DNA of 64,000 bases from Isochrysis galbana (GCA_018136815.1 CM030931.1:10923072-10987071); one strand, 5' to 3'. Numbered from the stretch's first letter, positions 20,056-30,436 are shown. Notes: generated from the sequence alone by a model not told the origin. A program made the numbers and translations.

Positions 20056-20350
20056 TGAGTTTCGAACCTCTCCCGTGCTGCCATCACTTGTGGGCGGGTG
20101 GGCGAAGTTTTTTAAAAGGCATCTTTCTTTCTACGAGGCCGTGTCCCCGGCAAGCGTGACGAAGCGCGCGAACTCGCCCCCCCCTCCCCCCCCCCTCCCT
20201 CCCCCTCCCTTCTCACACACTCTCTGCCCCTACCCCCTCCCCCCCCCCCCCCGCGCCCCCTCCGTCCCCTCCTACCCCATCCTTCAATCCCTCTCTACCC
20301 TTCACCTTCCGCGTCCCTCTCTCCGCCGAGCTCGGCGGCACAGTGCTGCA

Positions 20351-21910
20351 ATGGGCGGCGGTCAGCAAAACACTGCCCTCTCCTCTCACGTGGTGGTAGA
20401 GGGGCCCATGGCGAGAGTGATTGAGGCACTGGGCCCACTCGAGCGGTGTGGCCTCGTAATCGTCGGTCTCCGATCTGTTGGTCAGAGCGGACGCGCCGCC
20501 GCCGCGCTCCGTTCGCTTCTGCCGTACGCGCAGCTCCGCCAGAAGCTCGTGTGGATCCGCGCAGCCGCAGGCAAGGCTGGGGCCGGCGATCTGCTCATCT
20601 CCACCTCGCAGCAGGAGGCGCTCGACTTGATGCGCACACACTTTGGCCCACGAGAAGTGGTGCAATGGGGTTGTGATGATCCAGAGGAGGCGAGCGCAGT
20701 GCTGGAGCCTCCACTTGGACATCACAATGATCATGTCGACGCTTTGTGGCTCGACGACGTGCTGAACTGCAAGCCGTGCGTCGGCTCTGACACCGGAACG
20801 GCTGTGAGCAGCGGCGCTAGGTTTGCTCGGCAGCTCAGGCGGGACGGCTACTGCGTCCTCCTGCTCACCCCCTCCCAAGCGAAGATTTGGCAGGAGGTTG
20901 AGTCGAGCGCAGCGGCATGGTTTGCGCAGGACGAGGACACAAAGTTGGACCAAGCCGGCTCGTACGGCCACATCGACCGCAAATTCACGGGCTATCGTAA
21001 CGGCAAGTTCCGCGAGCAGCTTGAGGTGCGGGCGACGCATGACGCGCTTCATCCAGTGCCTCTAGCGTCGGACGGCTCGCTACGCTTCGCAGCGGCTTTG
21101 TCGTTGCTGCTGCGTTCACTTGACTCGATTGCACGTGGACTCCTTCCGCATGTGGCCGCAGAGTTGAGAGTGCACGTCGACTTTTTTGAGGCGCTCTGTG
21201 ACCCACCACCTATCAGTGGCTATGAGGACATTCTACGGACCAGCGCGGACCATCAAGAGCCCTCGGCACGGTTATTGGAAGCGTCCCAACTGCCTGCGGC
21301 CCTCGAGGCAGAGAGCAAGCGGATAGTTGGTCATGCGGCGGCTTCTGCTGCCTACTTGGATGGCGACGATTTCTGCGCTCCGTCGCTTGCACATTCGCTT
21401 GTGCGCGTGTGTAGGTATGATGCCGAAAGTGAGGGTGTTTACGGCTCGTCAGTACTGTGCGAAGAGCACAACGACGTGGGGCTGCTCACGCTCGACGTCT
21501 GCGCTTCAGTGCCTGGTTTGCAGGTGTTGCGTCACGCCGACAGAACATGGGTGCCCATCGAAGAAGTTGCCCCACGTGACGATGGCGCGGTGCCGCTCGT
21601 TTGCATGGTCGGCGATACCCTAGGCCGGCTAAGCGCCGGACATCTTTCGCCATGCAAGCATCGCGTTGTCGCACCACCGGCAGGCGAGCGCATTGGCCTC
21701 CCGTTCTTATTCCGCGGACGATCGGACGCGGTTCTCAATACGGGCCCCGCCTTGGCTGCGGCGCGCGCAGCCGGCTGGACGGCACGCTTGGCCGAAATGG
21801 AGACGGTCACCATCAAAGAGTTGCCGGCGTTCGATTCTGTGAAGAGTATTCTTAGGAATTGGCTGCGATCGGCACGTGAACAACCAGTGGCGCAGCGGGC
21901 GGCGCACTGA
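20351..21910 (+). CDS. Fe(II)/2-oxoglutarate-dependent dioxygenase, isopenicillin-N-synthase-like
   Basis: An intact 519-residue single-exon protein from the ATG at 20351, chosen because it follows a long pyrimidine-rich leader (20175-20340); an open extension upstream is low-complexity. The first ~150 residues are a domain I do not recognise. The DIOX_N-like start is FARQLRRDGYCVLLL near residue 160. The catalytic core has LCEEHNDVGLLTLDV (metal ligands H373 and D375), LQVL...WVPIEE, CMVGDTLGRLSAGHLSP and CKHRVV (third ligand H437). Ten residues on, the usual R-x-S co-substrate motif reads RIG, with Arg kept and Ser replaced by Gly. The family hydroxylates or desaturates small molecules; the substrate cannot be inferred. 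Confidence 0.85.
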   Translation: MGGGQQNTALSSHVVVEGPMARVIEALGPLERCGLVIVGLRSVGQSGRAAAALRSLLPYAQLRQKLVWIRAAAGKAGAGDLLISTSQQEALDLMRTHFGPREVVQWGCDDPEEASAVLEPPLGHHNDHVDALWLDDVLNCKPCVGSDTGTAVSSGARFARQLRRDGYCVLLLTPSQAKIWQEVESSAAAWFAQDEDTKLDQAGSYGHIDRKFTGYRNGKFREQLEVRATHDALHPVPLASDGSLRFAAALSLLLRSLDSIARGLLPHVAAELRVHVDFFEALCDPPPISGYEDILRTSADHQEPSARLLEASQLPAALEAESKRIVGHAAASAAYLDGDDFCAPSLAHSLVRVCRYDAESEGVYGSSVLCEEHNDVGLLTLDVCASVPGLQVLRHADRTWVPIEEVAPRDDGAVPLVCMVGDTLGRLSAGHLSPCKHRVVAPPAGERIGLPFLFRGRSDAVLNTGPALAAARAAGWTARLAEMETVTIKELPAFDSVKSILRNWLRSAREQPVAQRAAH

Positions 21911-21990
21911 ATAGCCGCAAGCGCATGAACTGCCGTCCTAGTACATTTGCTGGGCGAAGGTGTTGGGCGCAATTCTTATTGCCAGTGTAT

Positions 21991-22905
21991 ACTCTTTGTC
22001 GCACATCGCAACTAAGTTTATACTTAGTTCGCCCATGGGGGGGCACGAGCCCCCCTCTCTCTCCACTCCTCCCCTGCCATGGGGGAGGAACCACCCGCTC
22101 TCCTGGCACGCCTGATGGCTTGCCAGGAGCACACAGTCCTGCTGACCCATTCCTCTCCCCACAGGCCCGCCTGACTCGCCCGCCCTGGCCCGTCGTGGCC
22201 TGCCCATCCCTCTGACCAGCCCCTCCTCCCCCTAGGCCCCCCTGATCAGGACCCCCCAACCAGCTCCAGTCGACTGGCAGGGGCTCGAGAGCCAGCGAGG
22301 GAGAGGGCCATGCCCCAGCCTCACCTGCCCCCTGAGCTGCGCTCCCAGGCCCCTGCCGGCCTCCCGGGGACCTGAAGAGGGGCCACAGGCGCGCGCCATG
22401 GGCCCCCGCCGCAGGGAAGAGAGGAGGAAAAGGGAAGAGGGAGGGGAGGGGGGAGCAGCAGCTCTCCCCTCCGGCAGAAACGTGTCTTCTCGCCCCGTTT
22501 GGGTAAGAGAAGACGGGGGCGCCAGAGCCAGGAGGGAAGGGCCGCGGCTCGCCGCGGCCACTCGCTTCGGCGAGGAGAGATTAGCGCTCCTGGGCTCCCA
22601 TCTCACTAGTGCCCCCCCCCCCCCCCGCGTTGCTTTTACCCGAAAGGGGTTTTCCCCCAGCGTGGACTCGAGGAGAAGGAGAGGACGTGCTGGGGTGCGC
22701 GGGGTCGGTGCGTGCACTGGGGGGAGGACAAATATCGGGGGGAGGGGGCGGTGCCCCCTCCCCCCGGTAACACTCGGACACCTGGCTCGTCAGGCATGGC
22801 GGGATTCCGGGACGGAAAAGTTGTGTCCAATTAGCTAGTGGGGTTGGCTAGGATATAACATTAATAATTTTATTTATTTATTATTACTCTTTGTCGCACA
22901 TCGCA
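21991..22905 (+). mobile_element. Retroposon (family A end) with perfect 20-bp target duplications
   Basis: ACTCTTTGTCGCACATCGCA occurs at 21991-22010 and again at 22886-22905, bounding an 875-bp insertion (22011-22885). The insert starts ACTAAGTTTATACTTAGTTC and ends with TAGGATATAACATTAATAAT plus an AT-rich tail, so it lies on the plus strand. Its 3' ~240 bases are family A, seen inverted at 3876-4126. Its start resembles the inverted block at 24310-24341. It contains no convincing ORF and is non-autonomous. Confidence 0.8.
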
Positions 22906-22929
22906 TCTATGCTTTTAAGTTTTAATTCA

Positions 22930-22946
22930 TTCAAGAAGTTTTTTTG
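22930..22946 (+). repeat. Possible LINE-type 3' terminus
   Basis: ATTCAAGAAGTTTTTTTGC resembles the 3' ends of the LINE copies at 34450, 41925 and 57878. It may be a solo 3' remnant. Confidence 0.3.
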
Positions 22947-23084
22947 CATATCAATCTTATATGTTACCGGCATATTCGATATCTACTTCTACTACATACC
23001 GGTAGAAAAAAGCAACTGACTTCGGCAAAACTTTATCGCTTCACCCTAGGCGACGACCTTGCCGAAAAATGGGGCCTCTGCCAT

Positions 23085-24039
23085 AAGGCATGCCCAGTGG
23101 ACAAACCTACTTTATAAGTGGGGGTCAATGGGGGCCTCGCGCCCCCCTCTCTCCATCGTGGACACCCCCCGGGGTGGGCCTGTACAATCACCCCCAGCCC
23201 CTGCCCTTTGGCAGGGGCTGGGCAATCAACACTCTGGCCCAGACCCCTAGTGGGCGCGGGCCGAGACTCGCACTCCCACGCCCAGCATGGGCCTGCCCTC
23301 GAGCTGACTCCCCCCCCTCCCCTGGTCGCCAGGCATACAGAGGCCACTGGGAGGCTCCAACGGCCAGCGTGGCAAGCGTGGGAGAGGCAGGGGGGGCCAG
23401 GGGCTGAGCCCCAGCCTCCACTGCCCCCTGAGCTGCCCTTGCTGGCCCTCTGGGAGCCCCCAAAGGCCCTCTGAGAGCAGGCCGTGGCGCGCCGCATGGC
23501 GACGCGCCGCAGGGAGAGGGGCGGAGGAGAATGGAGAGAGGGAGAGGGGGGAATTTGCGCCCCCCCCGATGGAGTGCGGTAAGAAACGGGCCCCGTTTGC
23601 GTTAGCAAACGGGCGAAGGGGGGCGGTTGGCGACAGGAGGGGCGAGAAGAAGGGAGTGGCTCAAGACGTCCCTGTGGCAGGTATCGGGGGGCGCAGTCAT
23701 TTATTTCTTCGAGGACTGCTCGCGGCGCGAGCTGTAAGGGCCGTTCTGCTTCACGACGAGAGGTCCCTCCCCCCCCCCCCGGTGTTTTTCCCCGGAGAGT
23801 CGGCCGGCGTCGACCGGTCCGCCTCAATGGGTTTTCCCTCATTGTAACTTGTGGGGAGTTATAATGGGAGCCGGGGGTTTGCGAGGGGGGAGATTTGAAG
23901 GGATGCATATGTGTATGTGTCTGTGCCATCACTTCAAAGCGTGCGGGCAAGTGCGCTGAGGGGTGTCGTGATAGTACCGGGCTAGTGGGAGTAGTGGTAC
24001 TAACGCTCAGTTGTTTTATTAAAAGGCATGCCCAGTGGA
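23085..24039 (+). mobile_element. Family B retroposon, copy 2, with 17-bp target duplications
   Basis: The element occupies 23102-24022, with AAGGCATGCCCAGTGGA perfectly duplicated at 23085-23101 and 24023-24039. It is inverted relative to copies 1 and 3: it starts CAAACCTACTTTATAAGTGG and ends GTACTAACGCTCAGTTGTTT plus TATTAA at the right. It interrupts an older minus-strand element whose parts lie at 24040-24341 and about 23007-23084. Confidence 0.88.
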
Positions 24040-24341
24040 GGAGTGGCTGCTTGAGCCTGACGCTGATGGGGTGGTGCCAGCACCCTGCTGCTCCCCATGG
24101 GAGGTCCAGCATGGCTGCCATGAGCGGTGTGGCCGGGGCCACGGGCCGTGTGGCGCGACCGGAGTCGCACGCACCTGCTCACCTGCTCGGCCTCAACTGG
24201 CGGACGCGGCCGATTCGACAGCGGCTGCTCCATGGGCACTGGGAGACTGGGGGGACGCCCTCGGCCTGGGGCCCGAAGGAAAGGGGGCGGGGCGGCGGCG
24301 CGCTCCATGCTCCATGGCGACCAAGTATAAACTTAGTTGAA
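24040..24341 (-). repeat. LINE-head-derived element interrupted by family B
   Basis: Read on the minus strand it begins CAACTAAGTTTATACTTGGT and CGCCATGGAGC, then ATGGAGCGCGCCGCCGCCCC at 24308, the same start sequence (MERA) as LINE ORF1 genes here. Its rest continues on the other side of the family B insertion to about 23007. Confidence 0.55.
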
Positions 24342-24555
24342 AACTGTTTCTAAACACGGGTTGTAACAAGTAAAAGTAAGTGTCCACGAACCTGCGACCA
24401 AGTTCATAAACAATCGAAAACAGCTTGTCCACGACGACGGTCTCGTGTATGTCCACAAAGTTCATGTACAGTTCACAGTTCATGTGAACTCCGAACAGTG
24501 ATATATCATGTCTTGCGCGGACTGATTTTCTGATTTTCTGCCAAACTACAAACTA

Positions 24556-24898
24556 TTGACTAGAGGAGAGAAAAATACCGCCAGATTCTCTCTGTCTCTA
24601 CTCTTCTATTTTAGGTGGGTCGGCCGGCGGCGCGAGGGGCGGCGCGACGAAGTTGGCTGTGTGTGCCACACGCGCGGGCTCGAGCTCGCCTTGGGCGCCC
24701 AGCCGCCCCGGCTGGAGGGCACGTTGTGCGCTACGCAGCTCGATCGACACATTACATGTGCTACTCGCTACTCACACGGGCGTTTCTCAGCCAAGCTGAG
24801 TGCATAACGCACATTCTCACTTTGTCACCCACGTTTACGTGTTAGGGTGAAGACTCACAATACTACAGCCCACCCTAGCGATCTAAGGGTGTTCATGT
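24556..24898 (+). repeat. Duplicated 5' region, left copy (blocks P then Q)
   Basis: Block P (24563-24727) has TTCTATTTTAGGTGGGTCGG, GCGCGAGGGGCGGCGCGACG and CCGGCTGGAGGGCACGTTG. Block Q (24776-24898) has GGGCGTTTCTCAGCCAAGCT and TTAGGGTGAAGACTCACAAT. Both recur just upstream of the glycosyltransferase at 25217-25505 in the opposite order, Q then P. Confidence 0.85.
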
Positions 24899-25216
24899 TC
24901 AGCGAACGCTTGCGTTTGCGCCAGTGAACGCCTATACCGCAAGGGCAAGGGGGGGGGGGACGCGAAGGCGCGAGTCGAAGACGCGCGAAAGCATAGCGAG
25001 GCCAGTCGAAGGCGCGAGCCGATAGCTCTCCACCTCGCGCAATCGCTAGCAAGGGCTGTAGCCCACTCTCTCAAACAACAAACACACCCGCCCGCCATCC
25101 CCTCGTCCAACGCCCTAGCCTCGGCGCCCCACGCACTATTCTGCATTCTGGGTTAAGCGCCGATCTCCACCCGCCACCGTCCCCGCTCGCCCCGCAAGTC
25201 TTCATCCCTAAGAGGT

Positions 25217-25505
25217 AGGGCGTTTCTCAGCCAAGCTGAGTGCATAACGCACATTCTCACTTTGGCACCCACGTTTGCGTGTTAGGGTGAAGACTCACAA
25301 TACTACAGCCCACCCTAGCGATCTAACTAAGGGTGTTCAGAGGAGAGAAAAGTACAAAAGTACCACTGGACTCTCTTTGTCTCTCTTCTATTTTAGGTGG
25401 GTCGGCCGGCGGCGCGAGGGGCGGCGCGACGAGTTGGCTGTGTGCCACACGCGCGGGCTCGAGCTCGCCTTGGGCGCCCAGCCGCCCCGGCTGGAGGGCA
25501 CGTTG
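25217..25505 (+). promoter_or_regulatory. Duplicated 5' region, right copy: likely leader of the glycosyltransferase gene
   Basis: Q (25217-25338) is followed directly by P (25341-25505) and then the gene. P contains CTATTTTAG before GTGGGTCGG, a plausible 3' splice site, so P may be a leader exon. No start codon is needed inside it; the frame is open but Arg/Ala-rich from composition. Bases 24899-25216 between the copies hold nothing recognised. Confidence 0.45.
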
Positions 25506-25591
25506 ACATCTACCTGCTCGAGCCCGCTCGGCCCGCCCACGTCGTCGCCACGTTCTTCCCGAACGGACGCTCAAACGGCGGTTGGGGCCGG

Positions 25592-28108
25592 ATGCGAGTA
25601 CCCGCACATCGGCTGGCGCTTCTCGTTGCCTTGCTGCTCACCCTCTTCCACCTGGCACGCCTGGGGCCTCTCCACACGTCGTCGGCGAATGTGGCGTATC
25701 AGTTCCTCTGGTCGGAGGAACCCGAGCCGCGATCTGGGCCACTGGTGATTGGTGGCGGCCTCTCGAAGGAGTTGGTGCCCACGGCAGGAGGCGGCTGGAA
25801 TTCCTCGGAAGAGAGCACAGCATGGATGTCACGTAGCCGGCTGGTCTTCAATGAGGCGGCAGCGACATTGCTCTCCCCGATTCAGCCGCTCGGCACCACG
25901 ATCCATTTCACATTTGGCTCGTCGGTCATGCTCGACTTTGTATTCAACTGGCGACACTTCGTGGATAGAGCGGGGCTACGGCCTGCAATCGTGGGCGCAG
26001 CAGATGGGGGCTTGCTACGTGCTTGCGCAGACTCGGGTATCGCTGCGGTTGCTGTCTCGCCCGCGCTCGACGTGTGGACATATGAGATGAAGCGTGCCGT
26101 TGCAGGACAAGCCTTTGAGCTCAAGAGTGAGTGGAAGTACTACAGGTATGGCTCGTTTGCACCTTGTGTATTAAATATCAAGAGCTCCGCGCCATGATGT
26201 CTCATGATTAACGGTACTTTCCCGTCTGGCAGGCACCACAAGTCCTCGTTTCTCGAGATGGGTCTGGTGAAGGCAGCATTCCTCACCGAATTCCTCAGAG
26301 CAGGATTCTCCGTGCTCATTACTGACTTGGATGTCGTCTGGCTCAATGGGCACTGGAGGCGGTGGATGGCCTATGACGATTCGTCTCATTGTCCATTGCC
26401 GCAAGCATCACTTGCGGCCATCGCTGATGTACTGGTCTCAACGGATGAGATTGACGCCAGCAGAGATATCTCGGGGAATTTCGGCTTCGGGTCGGAGCTG
26501 AATACTGGAGTCCTTTTTTTTCGCAATAGCAGCGGCGCGTTGGCGGTTGTGCAGGCATGGCGGGAGGCGATGAAGGCTGTCCAGGCGGTTGAGTTCATCA
26601 ATGACCAGAATCTTTTCAACAGCATGATCCATGGGGCTGGCATGCAGCAAGTGGCTGATTCTGGTCGACTCGCAGATGATTGGAAGGCCATCCTGCGATT
26701 GCCTGATGAGCGAGTTGCTCAGGCTTTCGCAGCGGCGGCCGCGGCTGGCTCAACGTTACGGCCTGTGTGGCTCAGCCACAAGGCTCTTCGTCCGTGCTTA
26801 CCATGGGAGCAGTGCGAGAGCGTGCGCTTTACTCTGTCGACACTGCCGATGCGCGCTTTCACGAATGGGCACTCGTGGTTCAACCAAGACGCGCAACATG
26901 CGCCTGGCGCCGACACCCCTATTGGGGAACCCGTCACGGTGCACTTCACATTCCAATTCGGTGACACCAAGGAGTATCCACATGGCAAGCGACAGCGGGC
27001 TCGAGAAGCAGCGCTATGGGCCGTCGATCCTCCGCATTATTTTACTGAGGGCGTATTTGTGCGCCTCACATCCCCACTGTATGGCACAGAGGACGTCTTG
27101 CGCGTCGCGGCGCGCTTCCCAGAATGGTCACCGCAGCGGCACATGCACATGGATGCGCCACAACGGGCAGCCGTGCGTGACTTGCTCGCCCTATCAATTG
27201 CGGCAGACGGCGTGATGATTATGCCCAAGCTGCACTGTTTCTGCGACCGATATTGGAACTTCCTGTCTCGTTGCCGCTTTCCCATAGGTCCAAGAGACAT
27301 GCCGATACCCTTCGGTTGCCCACAGGACGCGCTATATGACTTGGTGCGATGGAATTCGAAGCGAGTACGCTTCCGCGAGCACACCTTCTTGGACAATCCG
27401 CTTGTGCCGGCAGCAGTCCAGCAAAACGTAGTCACGCTGCGCGTGCGCTCTGCTGGAGAGGGGGGTGCAAGGAGCGCCGGGAACATCACAGAGGTCTGGC
27501 TAGATGAGGGCACCCCGCTCCATAAGGTGAAGGATGCAGTGCTACGCGCTAATCCGCAAGTTCGGCTCATCGAGGTCTCATTAGTGGAGCTGCGTCGACT
27601 CTGCCGCTGGCTCGGTTCGCCGCGTGCCAACCGGGAATTCAATTCACTTGTGCGCTACATTCTGACGGACTCGTCGCGTTACTGCCCAAATGAAGACTAC
27701 CGTCCGGTTGGTGGCGCTTGGGATTGGAGGAATCCTTTCACTGCATACAACTGCACTTGGGGCTTCCATTATCCTGCCTTATTCCCGGAGCGGTATCCGT
27801 GTGATGATGACGGGCGGGGCACGGCCATTGAGGAACGCACAAACTCGACGACATGCCCTCGCCAGATGTTGTGCGACTGGAACACGCTGGCTGATGGGCG
27901 TGAGGTGGGGGTGCTAAGTAGGTGCAACATTGAGGGGTATGGGGGTATGGATTCGTCTAAGTATGGTGTTGCTGCTAAGAAGATCTTGGCGCAGATGCCA
28001 GGTGGGCGATGTCCGTATCCTCCGGGTGATGTGCCGGGCGGCGGGCCCGGCCACGATGCGAGAGGCAACTGGATAGGCATTGAGGCAAGCGCGAGCCGTC
28101 GTGGTTAG
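25592..28108 (+). CDS. Type II membrane glycosyltransferase, PF03407-like (two exons)
   Basis: Exon 1 is 25592-26145 and exon 2 is 26233-28108. The 87-bp intron starts GTATGG and ends GGCAG; splicing joins KYYR to HHKSSFLEMGLVKAAFL and gives an 809-residue protein. The ATG at 25592 is followed by MRVPAHRLALLVALLLTLFH, a signal anchor that would place the protein in the Golgi. A GT-A core follows: FTFGSSVMLDFVFNW, VGAADGGLLRAC, then FSVLITDLDVVWLNG with the DxD metal/nucleotide-sugar motif and FGSELNTGVLFFRN. This is the signature of nucleotide-diphospho-sugar transferases of Pfam PF03407 (plant arabinosyl-, xylosyl- and galactosyl-transferases such as RRA/XEG113/RGXT). The C-terminal half (VHFTFQFGDTKEYPHGKRQR, then FCDRYWNFLSRCRFPIGP) also resembles the XEG113/RRA type. 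Donor and acceptor are unknown. An upstream open extension is possible. Confidence 0.85.
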
Positions 28109-28154
28109 TTGCTTCATTAACGCACCTTGTGCTTCTAAAAAGAGTCCGTCGTGG

Positions 28155-28430
28155 ATTGGGCGCGACGGCGATGGCGATGGCGCGAGCCTGCAAAGAACAG
28201 CAATTAAAGCCTACACGCACACAATAAAACCACAAGCCCCAAGACACCTGACTAGACAACTCAAAAAGTTAATTAAGCGCCGAGAACACCCACGCAAAAA
28301 CAAAAACCGACAACGACTACACCAACAGCAAGCTAAGATACGTACCTCACCAATCAACAAAAGCAACACCAAGCACAACGAATCAAGAAGCGCTGCCCGG
28401 ACCCCGCATCTGAACCGAGGTGAGGCGTGA
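28155..28430 (+). repeat. Possible LINE fragment
   Basis: The frame reads RHLTRQLKKLIKRREHPRKN, a basic helical stretch like the linker between LINE endonuclease and reverse transcriptase, and codon use is AC-rich like the LINE at 38.9 kb. Weak evidence. Confidence 0.25.
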
Positions 28431-28520
28431 GGCCCCGCGCGCTGCAGGCGAGCGCCGAGGGCCAGCTGCTTGATGATCGACGCGGTCGGCGAAGCGCGAA
28501 GCCGGGGTTGGCGTGGGCCC

Positions 28521-28628
28521 CTACTGTGAGTGCGCACGAGGAGTGCACCTTCCCAAGCCGAATATGGAATATGAAGGGGGGGAGGTGGTGAGGGCGCGGC
28601 AGTGGGTGAGGGGAGCGGCGCGCTCCAT
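28521..28628 (-). repeat. LINE ORF1 start remnant
   Basis: Minus-strand ATGGAGCGCGCCGCTCCCCT at 28628 (MERAAPL) matches the conserved ORF1 start seen at 49113 and elsewhere. The frame then stops after about 35 residues. Bases 28640-28930 show nothing else. Confidence 0.4.
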
Positions 28629-28934
28629 GACCCTATCAGTTTGCTGATCGTTGCGTGGTCGCAGGTGGAATTCCGCCGCCGCCATCGAGGTGTGCGCCAC
28701 CATTCTTCATTCTTGTCGTAGACCGTAGACCGCCCTTGAAAATTCGCTTGTAGGGGAGGGGTTCCACCGGTATTGCGTGGCGCTCACGCCCTTGTGTCCT
28801 GCGTGTTCACTATGTACTGTGTGTTCTATTCCCAGTCTTACGGCCAGGCGTCGTAGTTTTCCGCTGGGGACTAGGTCGTTTTTCTTATGTAGTACTTGAG
28901 CTATACATAGGGGATAGGGCGGCTTGACGGGCTG

Positions 28935-29030
28935 CTGAAGTGTTGAAGTCGAAGTCGCTTTCGTCTATATCGTTTTTTTGGCTGCCTGCCCATGTCTGCT
29001 TGGGCCCGGACAATGAGCGTCTTAACACAT
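28935..29030 (-). repeat. LINE C-terminal remnant
   Basis: The minus-strand reading RAQADMGRQPKKR matches RAKADMGRQPKKRI at 33955 and TAQAGMGRQPKKRI near 49480, the conserved C-terminal motif of the local LINE ORF2. The frame then decays. Confidence 0.45.
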
Positions 29031-29059
29031 TGACATTGGCTTTTTTGCTTTTTCAGGCC

Positions 29060-29565
29060 TGCCGCCTGCTCGTCCCCGGCTGCTCTCTCAGCCGCTCCCG
29101 GCGACTGCGTCAAGCGCGGCTACCAGCCGCACGAAGCCATACGAAACCACACACAGCCGCACGAAGCCGTCACCGTAATGCTGGTGGACGGCGATACCTT
29201 TTAAGGGAGGGATATAGTCTCCGCGTACCGCGATATCTGTGCCATCGCCAACGCGGTCAACTACTTTGAGGACACGCAGCCTAAGCAACTCTGCTCGTAC
29301 GTATTCGTATAGTATTTGACGGCTCGCACCGGATCTCACAGGTTAAGGGAAAGGCAAAGATCTCTGACCACGCCAACACGGCCTGCTACTGCTTCATGCA
29401 CGGCGTAGGTGCGCCCCTCTTCTCTCTCGCCGTGATGCCTGCGGCTTGTTGGTGCCCGCCCACGCCTTTTGGCCCCCACCCTCACAGAGCTCGAGGCGCA
29501 ATGAATGGCAGGCGACAGAAAAGAGGATAAGGACGCAAATGTCGACGAGATTAGGGAAAGCATCG
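29060..29565 (+). pseudogene. Sugar nucleotidyltransferase-like fragment with an in-frame stop
   Basis: A plus-strand reading VTVMLVDGDTF hits TAA at 29202-29204 and resumes in the same frame as GRDIVSAYRDICAIANAVNY then FEDTQPKQLCSYVF. A GT-AG intron (GTATAG to TCACAG, about 29309-29341) would join this to VKGKAKISDHANTACYCFMH. This order (DGDTF, DI, SYV, then EK-like K-ISDHANT-YCF) is that of nucleotidyltransferase (NTP_transferase) proteins of the capsule/sugar-activation type. The stop falls where family members usually have an aromatic residue, to my recollection. Further downstream ELEAQ ends in a stop. It lacks an N-terminus, so it looks like a dead or partial copy. Confidence 0.45.
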
Positions 29566-29674
29566 TTTCTGCGCATGCCACAGCAAACTCACTTGCCACT
29601 TGCATGCGATATAGATAAGACTGTAAAGGGAAGACCTCGCACGATTTGTTTAGCTGCAGTTTGGCATGCGTGCA

Positions 29675-30436
29675 CTACGCTTGGCGCTTAGCTGCAGGAT
29701 CCGCCGAGCCACTTGAGTCCCATTTGCTTTTCCGCGGTGGCTTCGCATTTGGTGCCGCGCTGACGGGCAACTCCAGAGTTCCACCAGAAGTGAAATTGAC
29801 GCGTTCGCCATGTTTGCGCGCCTGCCTCTCTTCCCACTCCCTGCGGCGCGCCTCAAGACGGTCGTAATGGTCATCACGCGTGATCTCGTTTGGGTCGTAG
29901 ATGCTCGGCGGATAGTTCGTTCCAGAGTCGCGGACCTCGAAGAACGCCACGAGCTTCTCCAGAATGTTGGGATTCCGGAACGACTTCGCTTTGCGGATGT
30001 ACTGATTGACGGAGACGCCCTCTCGCGTCTTTTGTGCCAGGTTAGCGAAGCGCTCTGCTAGGCCAGGATCCACTTCGCCCGGGGGTGAGTCGGGGATGAC
30101 GAACGGCTTGCGTTGTGCAGGCTCTTCATCTGCGCTGAGTGCCGCGCCCGCCTCTTCACGCACTTCCTCCCCACCCGCCACCTTCGCTGCCGCCGCCGCA
30201 GGCTTCTTCACGATAGAGACCTGCACGCCGCTTGTGCCGACGCTCTTCGGCACTGCAGCCGCAAGTGCTGGGTCGTCAAGGCTTGCGCCGAGGGACGGGG
30301 AAGGCTGCTCAGGCTCGTCGGCCTCGTGGCCGTAGTCCACAATTGAGAGCGCAAGCGCGGGGGAACGCGCCGATGAGTCCTCCTCCTCGCCCGCGGGCGA
30401 GTCGTCGTAGGCCGCCAGCCCGAGCAGAGACGCCAT
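29675..30436 (-). CDS. SAP30BP: SAP30BP/HCNGP-like nuclear protein
   Basis: An intact single-exon 253-residue protein from the ATG at 30436. It starts MASLLGLAAYDDS, followed by an acidic, Ala/Pro-rich region to about residue 115. The conserved HCNGP domain (PF07818) follows: VSVNQYIRKAKSFRNPNILE, KLVAFFEVRDSGTNYPPSIY and DPNEITRDDHYDRLEARRRE. It ends with a basic KPPRKSKWDSSG tail. The RNP-like FRNP motif and GTNYP are hallmarks of SAP30-binding protein, which in animals acts in transcriptional repression and in splicing of short introns. Length is in the usual range. It is transcribed toward the dead nucleotidyltransferase fragment. Confidence 0.88.
   Translation of the reverse strand: MASLLGLAAYDDSPAGEEEDSSARSPALALSIVDYGHEADEPEQPSPSLGASLDDPALAAAVPKSVGTSGVQVSIVKKPAAAAAKVAGGEEVREEAGAALSADEEPAQRKPFVIPDSPPGEVDPGLAERFANLAQKTREGVSVNQYIRKAKSFRNPNILEKLVAFFEVRDSGTNYPPSIYDPNEITRDDHYDRLEARRREWEERQARKHGERVNFTSGGTLELPVSAAPNAKPPRKSKWDSSGSADPAAKRQA

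Noticed and set aside
23033-24142. 369-residue minus-strand ORF across family B copy 2
   Set aside because: It crosses both target duplications of the insertion and family B shows open frames in all phases; no domain seen.
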